63,550 nt of DNA. Source: Faecalibacterium longum CLA-AA-H243 (GTDB lineage: Bacteria; Bacillota; Clostridia; Oscillospirales; Ruminococcaceae). Positions within the stretch are counted from its first letter, which is position 1; each line of letters opens with the position of its first letter. Positions 43,529 to 52,130 of the stretch are shown here, in pieces. A program made the position numbers and the translations under genes. The stretch is taken from positions 1 to 63,550 of the forward strand of contig NZ_JAJEQG010000013.1 of assembly GCF_020687245.1 (NCBI RefSeq), read 5' to 3'. Under the pieces are notes generated by a model. That model did no database searches, was not told the DNA's origin, and was given only the letters and a program-made list of their open reading frames with translations.

Positions 43529-44134
43529 ATGAAGGCATTTCATCTGGTCGGCCCTGCGCCGTTTTACACCAACAGCTTCCTGCTCATCTCGGACGCAGGC
43601 AACGCGGTGGTCATCGACCCCGCCGCCGAGGTGCAGGAGTACGATAAGATCTTAAAGGAGCACGGCGGCAAGCTGAGCCTCATCCTCTGCACCCACGGCC
43701 ACTACGACCATGTGGGCAGTGCGGGGGTCCTGAGCCGCGAGTGGGGCGCAAAGCTCTACTGTGAGCCCGCCGACTGTCGGGGGACCCAGCTGCTGCCCCT
43801 CAAGGGTTCGGACAGCGGCTACGAAGAGGGCGAGGTCATCCCCCTCGACGAGCTGAGCTTCACTGTCTGGCACACCCCCGGTCACACTGAGGGCAGCGTG
43901 GTGCTGCTGTGCGGGAGCTATCTCTTCGTGGGCGACACGGTCTTTCAGGGCAGCATCGGCCGCACCGACCTCGAGGGCGGCGACAGCCGGAAGATGGACG
44001 AGAGCCTGCGCAAGTTCGCGGCCCTGCCCGTCCCGGCCGAGGCGCAGGTGCTGCCCGGCCACGGCGATTTCTCCACCTTCGGGCAGGAGGCCGCCACCAA
44101 CTTCTATATCAAAAATGCGCTGAGAAACGCATAA
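43529..44134 (+). CDS. Metallo-beta-lactamase fold hydrolase, glyoxalase II-like
   Basis: A 201-residue zinc hydrolase with THGHYDHVGSAG, GHTEGSVVLL and the metal aspartate in FVGDTVFQ. It resembles the small YqgX-like hydrolases of Firmicutes. Substrate unknown. Three bases after dtd, 16 bases before hemZ. Confidence 0.9.
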   Translation: MKAFHLVGPAPFYTNSFLLISDAGNAVVIDPAAEVQEYDKILKEHGGKLSLILCTHGHYDHVGSAGVLSREWGAKLYCEPADCRGTQLLPLKGSDSGYEEGEVIPLDELSFTVWHTPGHTEGSVVLLCGSYLFVGDTVFQGSIGRTDLEGGDSRKMDESLRKFAALPVPAEAQVLPGHGDFSTFGQEAATNFYIKNALRNA

Positions 44135-44150
44135 AAAGGCGGGATTTCAC

Positions 44151-45620
44151 ATGAATATCTATATCACGGGCCTCGGCTCGGGCTACGAGGTGGAGCACCT
44201 CGTCCGCCTGTTCTACCCAATGGCCCCGCTCACCCTCACCCCGCCCGAGGACGGCGCAGACTGCGTCTGGGCCGAGGAGCGGCCTGACAAGCTCTGGGCC
44301 ATGGTGCGGCAGGGCGGCAAGAGCCAGACCGCCGAAGCACCTCTGCCCATTCCCGTGGAAGAGGGCGGCGAGACGCCGGAATTTGCGCTGGCCAGCCTGA
44401 CCTATGACCTGCTGCGCAGCTGGACGGGTATCCGCCCGCCCTGGGGCAAGATGACCGGCGTCCGCCCGGTGCGCCTTGTCCACGACAAGCGGGCCGCAGG
44501 CTGGACGGAAGAGGAAATCGACGATTTCTTCCTCAAGCGCTTCGACTGCTCGCCCGAAAAATACGGCATGGCCAAGGCCATCGCGGACTTGCAGGAGCCT
44601 ATCCTGAAAGTAGGCAGTGCGCCCAAGACCTACAGCCTCTATATCGGCATCCCGTTCTGCCCCTCCCGGTGCAGCTATTGCAGCTTCGTCAGCTGCAACC
44701 TCGACCGTGACCGCAAGCTGGTGCAGCCCTATGTGGACTGCCTGTGCAGAGAGGTCGAGGCCATCCGGGACGAGGCTGACAAGGCCGGGCTGATGCTCTG
44801 CAGCATCTACATCGGCGGCGGCACCCCCACCAGCCTCTCGGCAGCGCAGCTGCGCCAGCTCATGGGGACGGTGCGGGACTGCTTCGACCTTTCCACCATC
44901 GTGGAATACACGGTGGAAGCCGGACGCCCCGACTGCACCAACGCCGAAAAGCTGGCCGTCATCAAGGAATACGGCGCGACCCGCATCTCCATCAATCCGC
45001 AGACCTTCTCGGATGAAGTATTGGAGAACATTGGCCGCAAGCACTCGGCTCAGGACATCCTCGACTGCTATGCCGAGGCCCGGGCCGCAGGCCACGACGA
45101 CATCAATATGGACCTCATCGCGGGTCTGCCCGGCGACACGGTGGAAGGGTTCGAGAAGAGCCTGCGTCAGGCCATCGCCCTCGACCCTGAGAACATCACA
45201 GTCCACACCCTGACCCTCAAGCGGGCCTCCCGCATCGTCATCGAGGACCAGAAGGAGAACGACTACGCCGATGTGGCCGCTATGCTGGAAAAGTGCCATC
45301 TGCTGGCCGAGGCGGGCTATCGGCCCTACTACCTCTATCGTCAGAAAAATACCCTCCAAAACCTGGAAAACGTGGGCTGGTGCAAGCCGGGCCACGAGGG
45401 GTATTATAATATCTATATCATGGAAGAAGTCCAGACCATCCTCTCGGCCGGCGCAGGCGGCAGCACCAAGCTGGTGGCCGACGGCGGCAAGCGGATGCAG
45501 CGCATCTTCAATTTCAAGTATCCGACAGAATACATCCAGCGTTTCGACGAAGTGCTGGAACGGAAAAAAGGAGTGGCTGTTTTTTATGATCACGATTTGG
45601 GTACCGAAACGTCTGGTTGA
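44151..45620 (+). CDS. hemZ: Radical SAM coproporphyrinogen dehydrogenase-like HemZ
   Basis: Radical SAM enzyme of 489 residues with the cluster motif CPSRCSYCSF (about residue 170) and the following IYIGGGTPTSLS. A long N-terminal domain (about 1-160) with the GVRPVRLVHD block distinguishes HemZ from HemN. No other heme genes are in the window, so the biological role (heme or another radical reaction) is uncertain. Its end overlaps the kinase-like gene by 35 bases. Confidence 0.88.
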   Translation: MNIYITGLGSGYEVEHLVRLFYPMAPLTLTPPEDGADCVWAEERPDKLWAMVRQGGKSQTAEAPLPIPVEEGGETPEFALASLTYDLLRSWTGIRPPWGKMTGVRPVRLVHDKRAAGWTEEEIDDFFLKRFDCSPEKYGMAKAIADLQEPILKVGSAPKTYSLYIGIPFCPSRCSYCSFVSCNLDRDRKLVQPYVDCLCREVEAIRDEADKAGLMLCSIYIGGGTPTSLSAAQLRQLMGTVRDCFDLSTIVEYTVEAGRPDCTNAEKLAVIKEYGATRISINPQTFSDEVLENIGRKHSAQDILDCYAEARAAGHDDINMDLIAGLPGDTVEGFEKSLRQAIALDPENITVHTLTLKRASRIVIEDQKENDYADVAAMLEKCHLLAEAGYRPYYLYRQKNTLQNLENVGWCKPGHEGYYNIYIMEEVQTILSAGAGGSTKLVADGGKRMQRIFNFKYPTEYIQRFDEVLERKKGVAVFYDHDLGTETSG

Positions 45621-46521
45621 GATAGACCTGTACAACGTCGCCGCCCAGAACCCGGCGGCGCTGGCGGAGATGAGCGAGAAGAGCTACCGCCAGCGGGTGG
45701 CCTATGCTGCCCAGAAGATCAGGGACTCCCGCGCCAAGATCGTCATGCTCACCGGCCCGTCGGCCAGCGGCAAGACGACTTCAGCTCATAAGGTGGCCGA
45801 GGCTCTGGAAGCCTCCGGCACCCCGGCCCATGTCATCAGTCTGGATAACTTCTTCAAAGGCGCTCAGTATTACCCCCGCCTGCCCGACGGTACGCTGGAC
45901 TACGAGAACCCCGACACGCTGGATATGCCCCTCATCCGCCAGTGCCTCAGCGATTTGAGCACCACCGGAAAGACCGTGCTGCCCATCTACGACTTCACCA
46001 CCGAGTCCCGCTCTTCCGAGACGGAGACGCTGGACCTCAAGGGCGGCGTCTGCATCGTGGAGGGCATCCACGCCCTGAACCCTGAGCTGACGGGCCTTGT
46101 GAAAGGCGACGACGTCTACCGCATCTACGCCGGCCTGCGGGAGGAATACTGCATTGATGGCCGCCGTGTCATCAACACCCAGGACATCCGCCTCTGCCGC
46201 CGCACCCTGCGGGATGCCGCAGCCCGGGGCCGCAGCCCCGCCAAGACCCTCGCCATGTGGGACAGAGTCCTCGACGGCGAGACCCGGTATATCAAGGGCT
46301 TCAAGACTACGGCAGACTTTTTGCTGGACACTTCCTTCACCTACGAGCTGGGCCTCATCGCAAAGCTCCTGCGCCCGGTGAGCCAGCGCTTCACGCTGGA
46401 AGGCCACAACGCAGAGCTCTGGGACGAGACGGCCCGCCGCTTCGAGCATGTGGCCCCGGTGGAGCTGGAGCTTCTGCCCGCCGACAGTATGCTGCGCGAG
46501 TTCTACGCAGGTGAAGTGTAA
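45586..46521 (+). CDS. Uridine kinase-like P-loop nucleoside kinase
   Basis: A 311-residue member of the uridine kinase/phosphoribulokinase family. Walker A is TGPSASGKTTSAH near residue 45; the substrate region contains ISLDNFFKG and IYDFTTESR, and a Walker-B-like CIVEGIHALNPEL follows. Such proteins in clostridia often carry an N-terminal TGS-like part, here shortened. The start at 45586 uses AAAAGGAG; a longer frame inside hemZ is not supported. It may link to nucleoside salvage, but the exact substrate is unknown. Confidence 0.85.
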   Translation: MITIWVPKRLVEIDLYNVAAQNPAALAEMSEKSYRQRVAYAAQKIRDSRAKIVMLTGPSASGKTTSAHKVAEALEASGTPAHVISLDNFFKGAQYYPRLPDGTLDYENPDTLDMPLIRQCLSDLSTTGKTVLPIYDFTTESRSSETETLDLKGGVCIVEGIHALNPELTGLVKGDDVYRIYAGLREEYCIDGRRVINTQDIRLCRRTLRDAAARGRSPAKTLAMWDRVLDGETRYIKGFKTTADFLLDTSFTYELGLIAKLLRPVSQRFTLEGHNAELWDETARRFEHVAPVELELLPADSMLREFYAGEV

Positions 46522-46606
46522 AAAACGTCAGAACGCGGAAAGTGTGCAAATTGCGAAAAAACTGTTTCCAAATCCACACGATTCTGTAAAACTTGGGTGG
46601 GATTCG

Positions 46607-46635
46607 TTGCATTCCCCTCGGGAGTGCGCTATAAT
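46607..46635 (+). promoter_or_regulatory. Promoter of the zinc-ribbon protein gene
   Basis: TTGCAT (46607-46612), 17 bases, TATAAT (46630-46635). Confidence 0.8.
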
Positions 46636-46726
46636 GAAAATAATCTCCGGCGGCACAGGGACAGCCTGAGCAGAAAACGCAGAGGAGTGCTGCCCACCCC
46701 GGGCATAGACAAGTGAGGTGTCTTTT

Positions 46727-47176
46727 ATGGACTTCAATAAGATTAAGGAAATGGGCCTCGAGTATGCCGAGAAAGGCAAGAATGCCGCGCTGGATCTGGC
46801 CGAAAAGGGCCGCACCCAGGCAAAGATCGTGAACGCGCAGAGCAAGCTGTACAAGGCGCAGCGCCAGCTGGGCGCTCTGGTGTATAGTCTGGCCAAGGGC
46901 AACGAGGAGAACCAGCCCCTTGTGGACAAATACATCGAGATGATCGCCAACATCGAGCAGGAGCTCTCTGACCTGAAAGCCTCTCTCGAGCCGGATACCG
47001 TCATTGAGACGACTTTCGAGGATACGGAAGAGGCCGCCGCCGACGTGACGGCTGACGCAGCCGCAGAGCCCGCCGAGGAAAAGCCCGAGGACAACGAGGC
47101 CAAGACCTGCCCCCAGTGCGGCGCGCCCGTCTCGGACGACGCGCTGTTCTGCAACAAGTGCGGCGCACAGCTGTAA
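46727..47176 (+). CDS. Small zinc-ribbon protein
   Basis: A 149-residue soluble protein of unknown function: an N-terminal helical coiled-coil region (about 1-90), an acidic Ala/Glu linker and a C-terminal zinc ribbon with CPQCGAPVSDDALFCNKCGA. The start is set at 46727 behind GTGAGGTG. It has its own promoter. Proteins of this layout are common in gut clostridia without assigned role. Confidence 0.8.
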   Translation: MDFNKIKEMGLEYAEKGKNAALDLAEKGRTQAKIVNAQSKLYKAQRQLGALVYSLAKGNEENQPLVDKYIEMIANIEQELSDLKASLEPDTVIETTFEDTEEAAADVTADAAAEPAEEKPEDNEAKTCPQCGAPVSDDALFCNKCGAQL

Positions 47177-47355
47177 GCTAAAAAGCTCACGCAGGGCGGT
47201 GTCCCCCGGGGGATGCCGCCTTTTGTTGTGAATGAAATGAAAATTTTGCCGCAAAAAGCCGGAAAATGCGCTTGTACCCTTGCATTTCGGCAGATTCTGC
47301 GGTACAATTTGAATCTGTTCGCAGATGTTTTCGGAATGCGGAAAGGAGACGCCCC

Positions 47356-48045
47356 ATGCAGGACTGGACGCCGAGGGAACACTATACGGCGGAAGACCTC
47401 GTGGAGATCATCCGCATCCTGAGAGACGGGGAGAACGGCTGTCCGTGGGACAAAGTCCAGACCCATGCTTCCATCCGGAAAAACTTTCTGGAAGAAACGT
47501 GCGAGGCGCTGGAAGCCATCGACGCTGACGACCCTGTCATGATGCAGGAAGAGCTGGGAGACGTCCTGATGCAGGTGGTGTTCCACACCGTCATCGAGGA
47601 GGAGCGGGGCCGTTTCGACATGGAAAAGGTCTGCCGCGAGGTGTGCGAGAAGCTGGTCTTCCGCCACCCGAACATCTTTGCTTCCTCTGCGGCGGAAAAT
47701 GCTGGTATAAACAGCTGGGATGCGCTCAAAAATAAGGAAAAGGGCCGCACGACTCTGGCCGATGAGCTGGACACCGTCCCGGCCACCCTGCCCGCCCTGA
47801 TGCGCGCCCAGAAGCTCCAGAAGCGGGCCGCGCGGTTCGGCTGCGGGCCGGAGGATGCCGCCGGTGCGGCCAGGACTCTGGACAGCGCCAAGGCCGCGTG
47901 GGACGCACAGCAGACGGCAGAGAACGCCGGTGAGCTGCTGCTGGCCGCCGCCGATGCCATGCGTCTGGCCGGTGTGGACGCTGAAGAGGCACTGACCTTT
48001 GCGGCAAAGCGCTTCACCCAGAGGCTGGAAGCGGACGAAACGTAA
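47356..48045 (+). CDS. mazG: Nucleoside triphosphate pyrophosphohydrolase MazG
   Basis: Hydrolyses (d)NTPs, especially aberrant ones, to monophosphates. The 229 residues have GENGCPWDKVQTHASIRK and the metal motif EETCEALEAI with ELGDVLMQVVFH. Start 47356 after AAAGGAG. It opens the conserved order mazG, HU, rqcP, yabP, yabQ, divIC, yabR. Confidence 0.95.
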   Translation: MQDWTPREHYTAEDLVEIIRILRDGENGCPWDKVQTHASIRKNFLEETCEALEAIDADDPVMMQEELGDVLMQVVFHTVIEEERGRFDMEKVCREVCEKLVFRHPNIFASSAAENAGINSWDALKNKEKGRTTLADELDTVPATLPALMRAQKLQKRAARFGCGPEDAAGAARTLDSAKAAWDAQQTAENAGELLLAAADAMRLAGVDAEEALTFAAKRFTQRLEADET

Positions 48046-48053
48046 ACGGGTAC

Positions 48054-48072
48054 CAGACGGTCAGACCGTCTG
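48054..48072. promoter_or_regulatory. Palindrome between mazG and the HU gene
   Basis: CAGACGGT-CAG-ACCGTCTG, perfect 8-base arms, 9 bases after mazG and without a T-run. It may be an operator or a processing hairpin ahead of the HU gene. Confidence 0.45.
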
Positions 48073-48113
48073 CTCGAATAGAAAATGTTGAGAATATTGT
48101 GGAGGCTTTTATT

Positions 48114-48383
48114 ATGACCAAGACCGATCTGATCGCACAGGTTGCGGCAAACACTGAGATGAGCAAGAAGAGCGCCGAGATGGCTGTCAACGCTGCATTC
48201 GAGGCACTGGGCAAGGCCATGGCCGAGGGTGAGAAGATCTCCATCTCCGGCTTCGGCACCTTCGAGGTGCGTGAGCGCGCTGAGCGTCAGGGCATCAACC
48301 CCCGCACCCGCGAGGCCATCACCATCGCTGCTTCCAAGAGCATCGTGTTCAAGCCGGGCAAGGCTCTGAAGGACACCCTGTAA
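48114..48383 (+). CDS. hup: HU-family DNA-binding protein
   Basis: A nucleoid protein of 89 residues with the typical MTKTDLIAQVA start, the hinge GEKISISGFGTFEVRER and the DNA-binding arm GINPRTREAITIAASKSIVF. Start 48114 with TGGAGG. A terminator and a dispersed repeat follow. Confidence 0.96.
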   Translation: MTKTDLIAQVAANTEMSKKSAEMAVNAAFEALGKAMAEGEKISISGFGTFEVRERAERQGINPRTREAITIAASKSIVFKPGKALKDTL

Positions 48384-48395
48384 GAGAAAACCCAT

Positions 48396-48430
48396 CGCCG
48401 CCGGAACCTTTAGGCCCGGCGGCTTTTTTA
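48396..48430 (+). terminator. Terminator after the HU gene
   Basis: Stem GCCGCCGG / CCGGCGGC and T6. Confidence 0.85.
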
Positions 48431-48439
48431 ATAGAGGAA

Positions 48440-48573
48440 CAACCTCTCCGTCACGCCTACGGCGTGCCACCTCCCCTATTAGGGGAGGCTTTGGCATATC
48501 GTAAAGCTTTGCCTCTTCGCCAGAGGCTCCCCTACTAGGGGAGCTGTCGAGCGACAGCGAGACTGAGAGGTTG
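48440..48573. repeat. Full copy of the dispersed palindromic repeat
   Basis: A 134-base element with 9-base inverted ends CAACCTCTC / GAGAGGTTG. Inside are a series of hairpins: CACGCC/GGCGTG, CCTCCCCT/AGGGGAGG, GCCTCT/AGAGGC, CTCCCCTA/TAGGGGAG and CTGTCG/CGACAG. The same element lies inverted at 59429-59561. It sits between the HU terminator and rqcP. Confidence 0.85.
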
Positions 48574-48590
48574 ATACAAGGAGTTTAGAA

Positions 48591-48878
48591 ATGCGTTTAG
48601 ACAAATATCTGAAAGTTTCGCGGCTCATCAAGCGCCGCACGGTGGCAAACGAGGTGGCCGACGCGGGCCGCATCCTCATCAACGGCAAGACCGCCAAGGC
48701 CAGCCAGGCCGTCAAGGCCGGCGACATCATCGAGGTCACCTTCGGCAACCGGCCCATCAAGGTGAAGGTCCTCTCCGACGTGGAGCCCCGCACCAAGGAC
48801 GTGGCCCGCGAGATGTACGAGATCATCGAGCAGGACAACGTGCTGGCAGCCGCCCACGACGCCCCGAAAGCTGAGTAA
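48591..48878 (+). CDS. rqcP: S4-domain ribosome quality control protein RqcP (YabO)
   Basis: A 95-residue S4 RNA-binding protein (MRLDKYLKVSRLIKRRTVAN) that in B. subtilis acts with RqcH in alanine-tailing of stalled nascent chains. RqcH is not in the window. Start by AAGGAG. It has the yabO position next to yabP. Confidence 0.93.
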   Translation: MRLDKYLKVSRLIKRRTVANEVADAGRILINGKTAKASQAVKAGDIIEVTFGNRPIKVKVLSDVEPRTKDVAREMYEIIEQDNVLAAAHDAPKAE

Positions 48879-48936
48879 ATCCGGCATGACCCCGCCCCGC
48901 CCTGCATAAGATGGCAGAAAAGGGGAGGGGAATGTC

Positions 48937-49221
48937 ATGAAACAACAGGATGCAAAGCCGGAGCAGGCGCTGCCTCATGACCTCATCCTGGAGGGGCGGA
49001 ACAAGCTGACCGTCACCGGTGTGCGGCGGGTCATCCGCTGCGACGCCGAGGGGGCGGCGATGCTCACCTCGAAAGGGACGCTGGAACTCACCGGGGCCGA
49101 GCTGAGCGTCACCAGCCTCGACCTCGACAAAGGCGAAGTCAAGCTTACAGGCCGGGTGGACACGCTGGAATACACCGCAGAGCATACGCCGGGCGGCTTT
49201 CTGCGCCGTCTCGTCCGGTGA
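48937..49221 (+). CDS. yabP: Sporulation-type protein YabP
   Basis: A 94-residue protein of the YabP/YqfC family, recognised by the beta-rich pattern HDLILEGRNKLTVTGVRRV. In B. subtilis it is made in the mother cell during sporulation. It overlaps yabQ by four bases. Its presence is unexpected if the host is a non-sporulating Faecalibacterium. Confidence 0.88.
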   Translation: MKQQDAKPEQALPHDLILEGRNKLTVTGVRRVIRCDAEGAAMLTSKGTLELTGAELSVTSLDLDKGEVKLTGRVDTLEYTAEHTPGGFLRRLVR

Positions 49222-49679
49222 TGGGCCCGGCGCTTTCGCCCGGGGCGGTGGGGCAGGAGATGGCGGCCTGCGCGGTGCTGGGCGGTGTGCTGGGCGCGGC
49301 GCGGGCCGTTCTGCCCACCCGGGGCAGGGCCGCGTTCCTGCCGGATATGCTTTTTGTGGGAGCCGTGCTGATGGCGTTGCAGAGCTATGCCGTCTCCCAG
49401 AGTCAGGCCGGGCAGCTGCGGGGCTATATGGCGCTGGCGGCGTTCTGCGCCGCCGGGGCGGTGCAGGCAGCGCTGCGGCCTCTGTTCGCCGCTGCCGAAG
49501 CCTTTGCGGGGAAACTGCTGCTGGGGCCGGTGCGGCTCGCCGCCCGGTGCATCGCCCCGTGGAAAGCTGCCCGCGCCGCCGCCAAAGTACGGCGGAACGA
49601 AAAAAGACTTGCAAAAAAACAGAAAAAGAGCTTGCCAACACCACGGCGTATGTTGTATAATTCAAACGTATCAAAGTGA
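49218..49679 (+). CDS. yabQ: YabQ-like membrane protein
   Basis: A 153-residue protein with about three to four hydrophobic segments and a strongly basic C-terminus (EKRLAKKQKKS). Sequence similarity is low, but position between yabP and divIC and topology point to YabQ, needed for spore cortex formation in Bacillus. The divIC promoter lies within its 3' end. Confidence 0.75.
   Translation: MMGPALSPGAVGQEMAACAVLGGVLGAARAVLPTRGRAAFLPDMLFVGAVLMALQSYAVSQSQAGQLRGYMALAAFCAAGAVQAALRPLFAAAEAFAGKLLLGPVRLAARCIAPWKAARAAAKVRRNEKRLAKKQKKSLPTPRRMLYNSNVSK
49632..49661 (+). promoter_or_regulatory. Promoter of divIC within yabQ
   Basis: TTGCCA (49632-49637), 18 bases, TATAAT (49656-49661). It would separate vegetative divIC-yabR expression from yabPQ. 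Confidence 0.6.
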
Positions 49680-49728
49680 GAGTACAGGCGCATTGGGCCT
49701 GCTGTCCGAAAACGGGAGGCACTGTGTT

Positions 49729-50037
49729 ATGGCAAATCCGGGCCGGAAAAAGCGGAAGAGAAAGGCGTCCGTCGTGGGCGCTGTGCTGAAACTGCTCTTC
49801 CTTCTGCTTTTGCTGAGTATGCTGGCGGCGTACATCGCGAATCAGGTGGCGCTCAGCTCCAAGAAAGCGGAGCTGGACACCCTGCAGGAGCAGATCGACC
49901 AGCAGAAGACCCAGAACGAGGAGATGCAGCGCATCCTCAGCGGCGACTCGGACGATGTGACCGAGTGGGTCGCGCGGGACTCTTACAATTATGCGGCGGC
50001 CAACGAGCGCATCTTCGTGGATGTGACGGGCAACTGA
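49729..50037 (+). CDS. divIC: Septum formation initiator DivIC/FtsB
   Basis: A 102-residue bitopic division protein: a basic N-terminus (GRKKRKRKAS), one membrane segment (about 17-38), a coiled coil (about 44-75) and a short DivIC tail. It works with FtsL and DivIB at the septum. Start 49729 behind CGGGAGG; a longer frame lies inside yabQ. Confidence 0.9.
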   Translation: MANPGRKKRKRKASVVGAVLKLLFLLLLLSMLAAYIANQVALSSKKAELDTLQEQIDQQKTQNEEMQRILSGDSDDVTEWVARDSYNYAAANERIFVDVTGN

Positions 50038-50100
50038 TGCCGCGCCCCGAGCGGCTTGCGGCCGGCGGGAAACACATTAGTCAACAAGGAGTATTGAGTT

Positions 50101-50637
50101 TTGGCGATTGAGGTAGGGAATATTTTTGAAGGCCGTGTCACCGGCGTAAAACCGTTTGGCGCGTTCGTTGCGCTGCCGGAGGGCCGCGTGGGCATGGTCC
50201 ACATTTCTGAGGTGTCCAACGAGTATGTGCAGGACATTGCAGCTGTGCTGCATGACGGCGACACCGTGAAGGTGCAGGTCATCAACGTGGCACCGGACGG
50301 CAAGATCGCGCTGTCCATCAAGCGGCTGCTGCCGCCGGCACCCCGCGCTCCGCGTGAGGGCCGCGGCCCCCGCCCCAACAACAACGGCCCGCGGGAAGGC
50401 GGCTTCCGCCGCAACGGTCAGGGCGGCCGTCCCCAGGGCGGACGCGGCCCGGCACGGGACGCAGCGCCCCGCGTCTGGCAGCCCAAGGCCCCGGCCAAGA
50501 GCGACAACCTGAGCTTTGAGGACATGATGAGCCGCTTCAAGAGCCAGAGCGAAGAGAAGATGGCCGACCTCGACCACGAGACCAACAACCGCCGGGGCGG
50601 CGGCTACGCACCCCGGGGACGCCGCGGCAGCCGCTGA
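50101..50637 (+). CDS. yabR: S1-domain RNA-binding protein (YabR-like)
   Basis: Residues 1-70 form an S1 domain (VGNIFEGRVTGVKPFGAFVA, GMVHISEVSNEYV). The rest, to 178, is a Gly/Arg-rich RGG-like tail, longer than in B. subtilis YabR, followed by a short acidic helix (LSFEDMMSRFKSQSEEKM). The start is TTG at 50101 after AAGGAG. It probably binds RNA or the ribosome. Confidence 0.9.
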   Translation: MAIEVGNIFEGRVTGVKPFGAFVALPEGRVGMVHISEVSNEYVQDIAAVLHDGDTVKVQVINVAPDGKIALSIKRLLPPAPRAPREGRGPRPNNNGPREGGFRRNGQGGRPQGGRGPARDAAPRVWQPKAPAKSDNLSFEDMMSRFKSQSEEKMADLDHETNNRRGGGYAPRGRRGSR

Positions 50638-50665
50638 GCCGTCCGCACAAGACGAAGAAGCTTTG

Positions 50666-50698
50666 GGCCTGCCCCCAGCGGGGCGGGCCTGTTTTTTG
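50666..50698 (+). terminator. Terminator after yabR
   Basis: Stem GGCCTGCCCC / GGGGCGGGCC (one G-U) with loop CAGC, then T6 within TGTTTTTTGG. Confidence 0.75.
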
Positions 50699-50735
50699 GT
50701 GCGGCATGCCGCATCCGACAGGAAAGGAAACCAGA

Positions 50736-51953
50736 ATGCCTGCAAAATTTGAACTCATCGCCCCCTGCTTTTTCGGGTGCGAGTCCACGGCCAACTTTGA
50801 GCTGCGCCGCATCGGCGCCGAGGACATTCGGGTCAGCGATGGCCGTCTGACCTTCAGGGGCGGCGCGGATATGATCGCCGCCGCCAACCTCAACCTCCGC
50901 ACCGTGGAGCGCGTGATGCTGCTCCTGAACACCTACACAGCCACCACCTTCGACGAGCTGTTCGACGGCGTCTACTCCATCCACTGGGAAGAGCTGCTGC
51001 CTGCCGACGCGGCCTTCCCGGTCACCGGCTCTTCGCTGAACAGCCAGCTGTCCAGTGTGCCGGCCTGCCAGAGCATCATCAAAAAGGCTGTGGTCAAGCG
51101 CCTGATGCAGGGCCACCGCACCACCAGCCTGCCCGAGACCGGCGCGGAGTATAAGATCCGCTTCATGCTCCGCAAGAACGTCTGCGAGATCATGCTGGAC
51201 ACCACCGGCGACGGCCTGCACAAGCGCGGCTACCGCCGCAATTCCATGGAGGCCCCCATCCGTGAGACACTGGCCGCTACCATCGCCGATCTGGGCCGCG
51301 TCCGCCGCGACAGCCTTGTGGAAGACCCCTTCTGCGGCAGCGGCACCCTGCTCATCGAGGCCGCTCAGAAGGCCATGAACATTGCCCCCGGCCTCAAGCG
51401 CCGCTTTGCCGCCGAGCGCTACAGCTTCGTGCCTGCCGCCATCTGGGCCGAGCAGCGCCAGAAGGCTCTGGCCGACTCCAAGCTGGACGTGGGCTTTGAG
51501 GCCTTCGGCTACGACATCGACCCCGCCGCCGTGGCTCTGGCCAACGCCAACGCCAAGCTGGCCGGCGTGGAGAAGCGCTGCCACTTCGAGGTGGCCGATG
51601 TGGCCGATTTCGCCGCCAGGAGCGAGGCCATCGTCCTGACCAACCCCCCGTACGGTGAGCGCATGAGCACCATCGAGGGTGCTGCCAAGCTGGCCCGCAC
51701 CCTCGGCCAGCAGATGGAGGCCCACCCCTGCGCCGGTGTCTACGCCATCACTGCCGATATGGATTTTGAACACCACTACGGCAAGCGGGCCAACAAGCGC
51801 CGCAAGATGTACAACGGCATGATCCCCTGCCAGCTGTATATGTACTACAACGCCCCCAAGTTCGAGAACCGCCCCGCAAAGCCCATGCCCAAGAGCGGCT
51901 TTGACGGCAAGCGCACCCAGCCCGGCCACACGGGGCGTTTCGAAAAGAAATAA
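50736..51953 (+). CDS. rlmL: 23S rRNA guanine-N2 methyltransferase RlmL-like
   Basis: A 405-residue protein with an N-terminal THUMP domain (about 1-160) and a SAM-dependent methyltransferase domain with DPFCGSGTLLIEA and the catalytic NPPYGERM. Unlike the E. coli protein it lacks the fused RlmK domain, as usual in Firmicutes. Start 50736 with GGAAAGGAAA. Confidence 0.93.
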   Translation: MPAKFELIAPCFFGCESTANFELRRIGAEDIRVSDGRLTFRGGADMIAAANLNLRTVERVMLLLNTYTATTFDELFDGVYSIHWEELLPADAAFPVTGSSLNSQLSSVPACQSIIKKAVVKRLMQGHRTTSLPETGAEYKIRFMLRKNVCEIMLDTTGDGLHKRGYRRNSMEAPIRETLAATIADLGRVRRDSLVEDPFCGSGTLLIEAAQKAMNIAPGLKRRFAAERYSFVPAAIWAEQRQKALADSKLDVGFEAFGYDIDPAAVALANANAKLAGVEKRCHFEVADVADFAARSEAIVLTNPPYGERMSTIEGAAKLARTLGQQMEAHPCAGVYAITADMDFEHHYGKRANKRRKMYNGMIPCQLYMYYNAPKFENRPAKPMPKSGFDGKRTQPGHTGRFEKK

Positions 51954-51961
51954 GATGCACT

Positions 51962-52002
51962 AGAAGGCCGCACTGAAATCGATTCCAGTGCGGCCTTTTC
52001 TA
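51962..52002 (+). terminator. Terminator after rlmL
   Basis: Stem AAGGCCGCACTG / CAGTGCGGCCTT, loop of 10, then T-rich. Confidence 0.9.
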
Positions 52003-52023
52003 TAAGAATTTACAAAAGAACGG

Positions 52024-52052
52024 TTGAACGCTGACGAAAAATAGATTATACT
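52024..52052 (+). promoter_or_regulatory. Promoter of the DUF5685-like gene
   Basis: TTGAAC (52024-52029), 17 bases, TATACT (52047-52052). Confidence 0.75.
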
Positions 52053-52130
52053 AGTCTACAGCTGTGGGGAAGCGGTCTTCCCCTGCAAGAAAGGCTGCGC
52101 CCGGCGCGGCCCGCGAAAGGAATGAACAGA

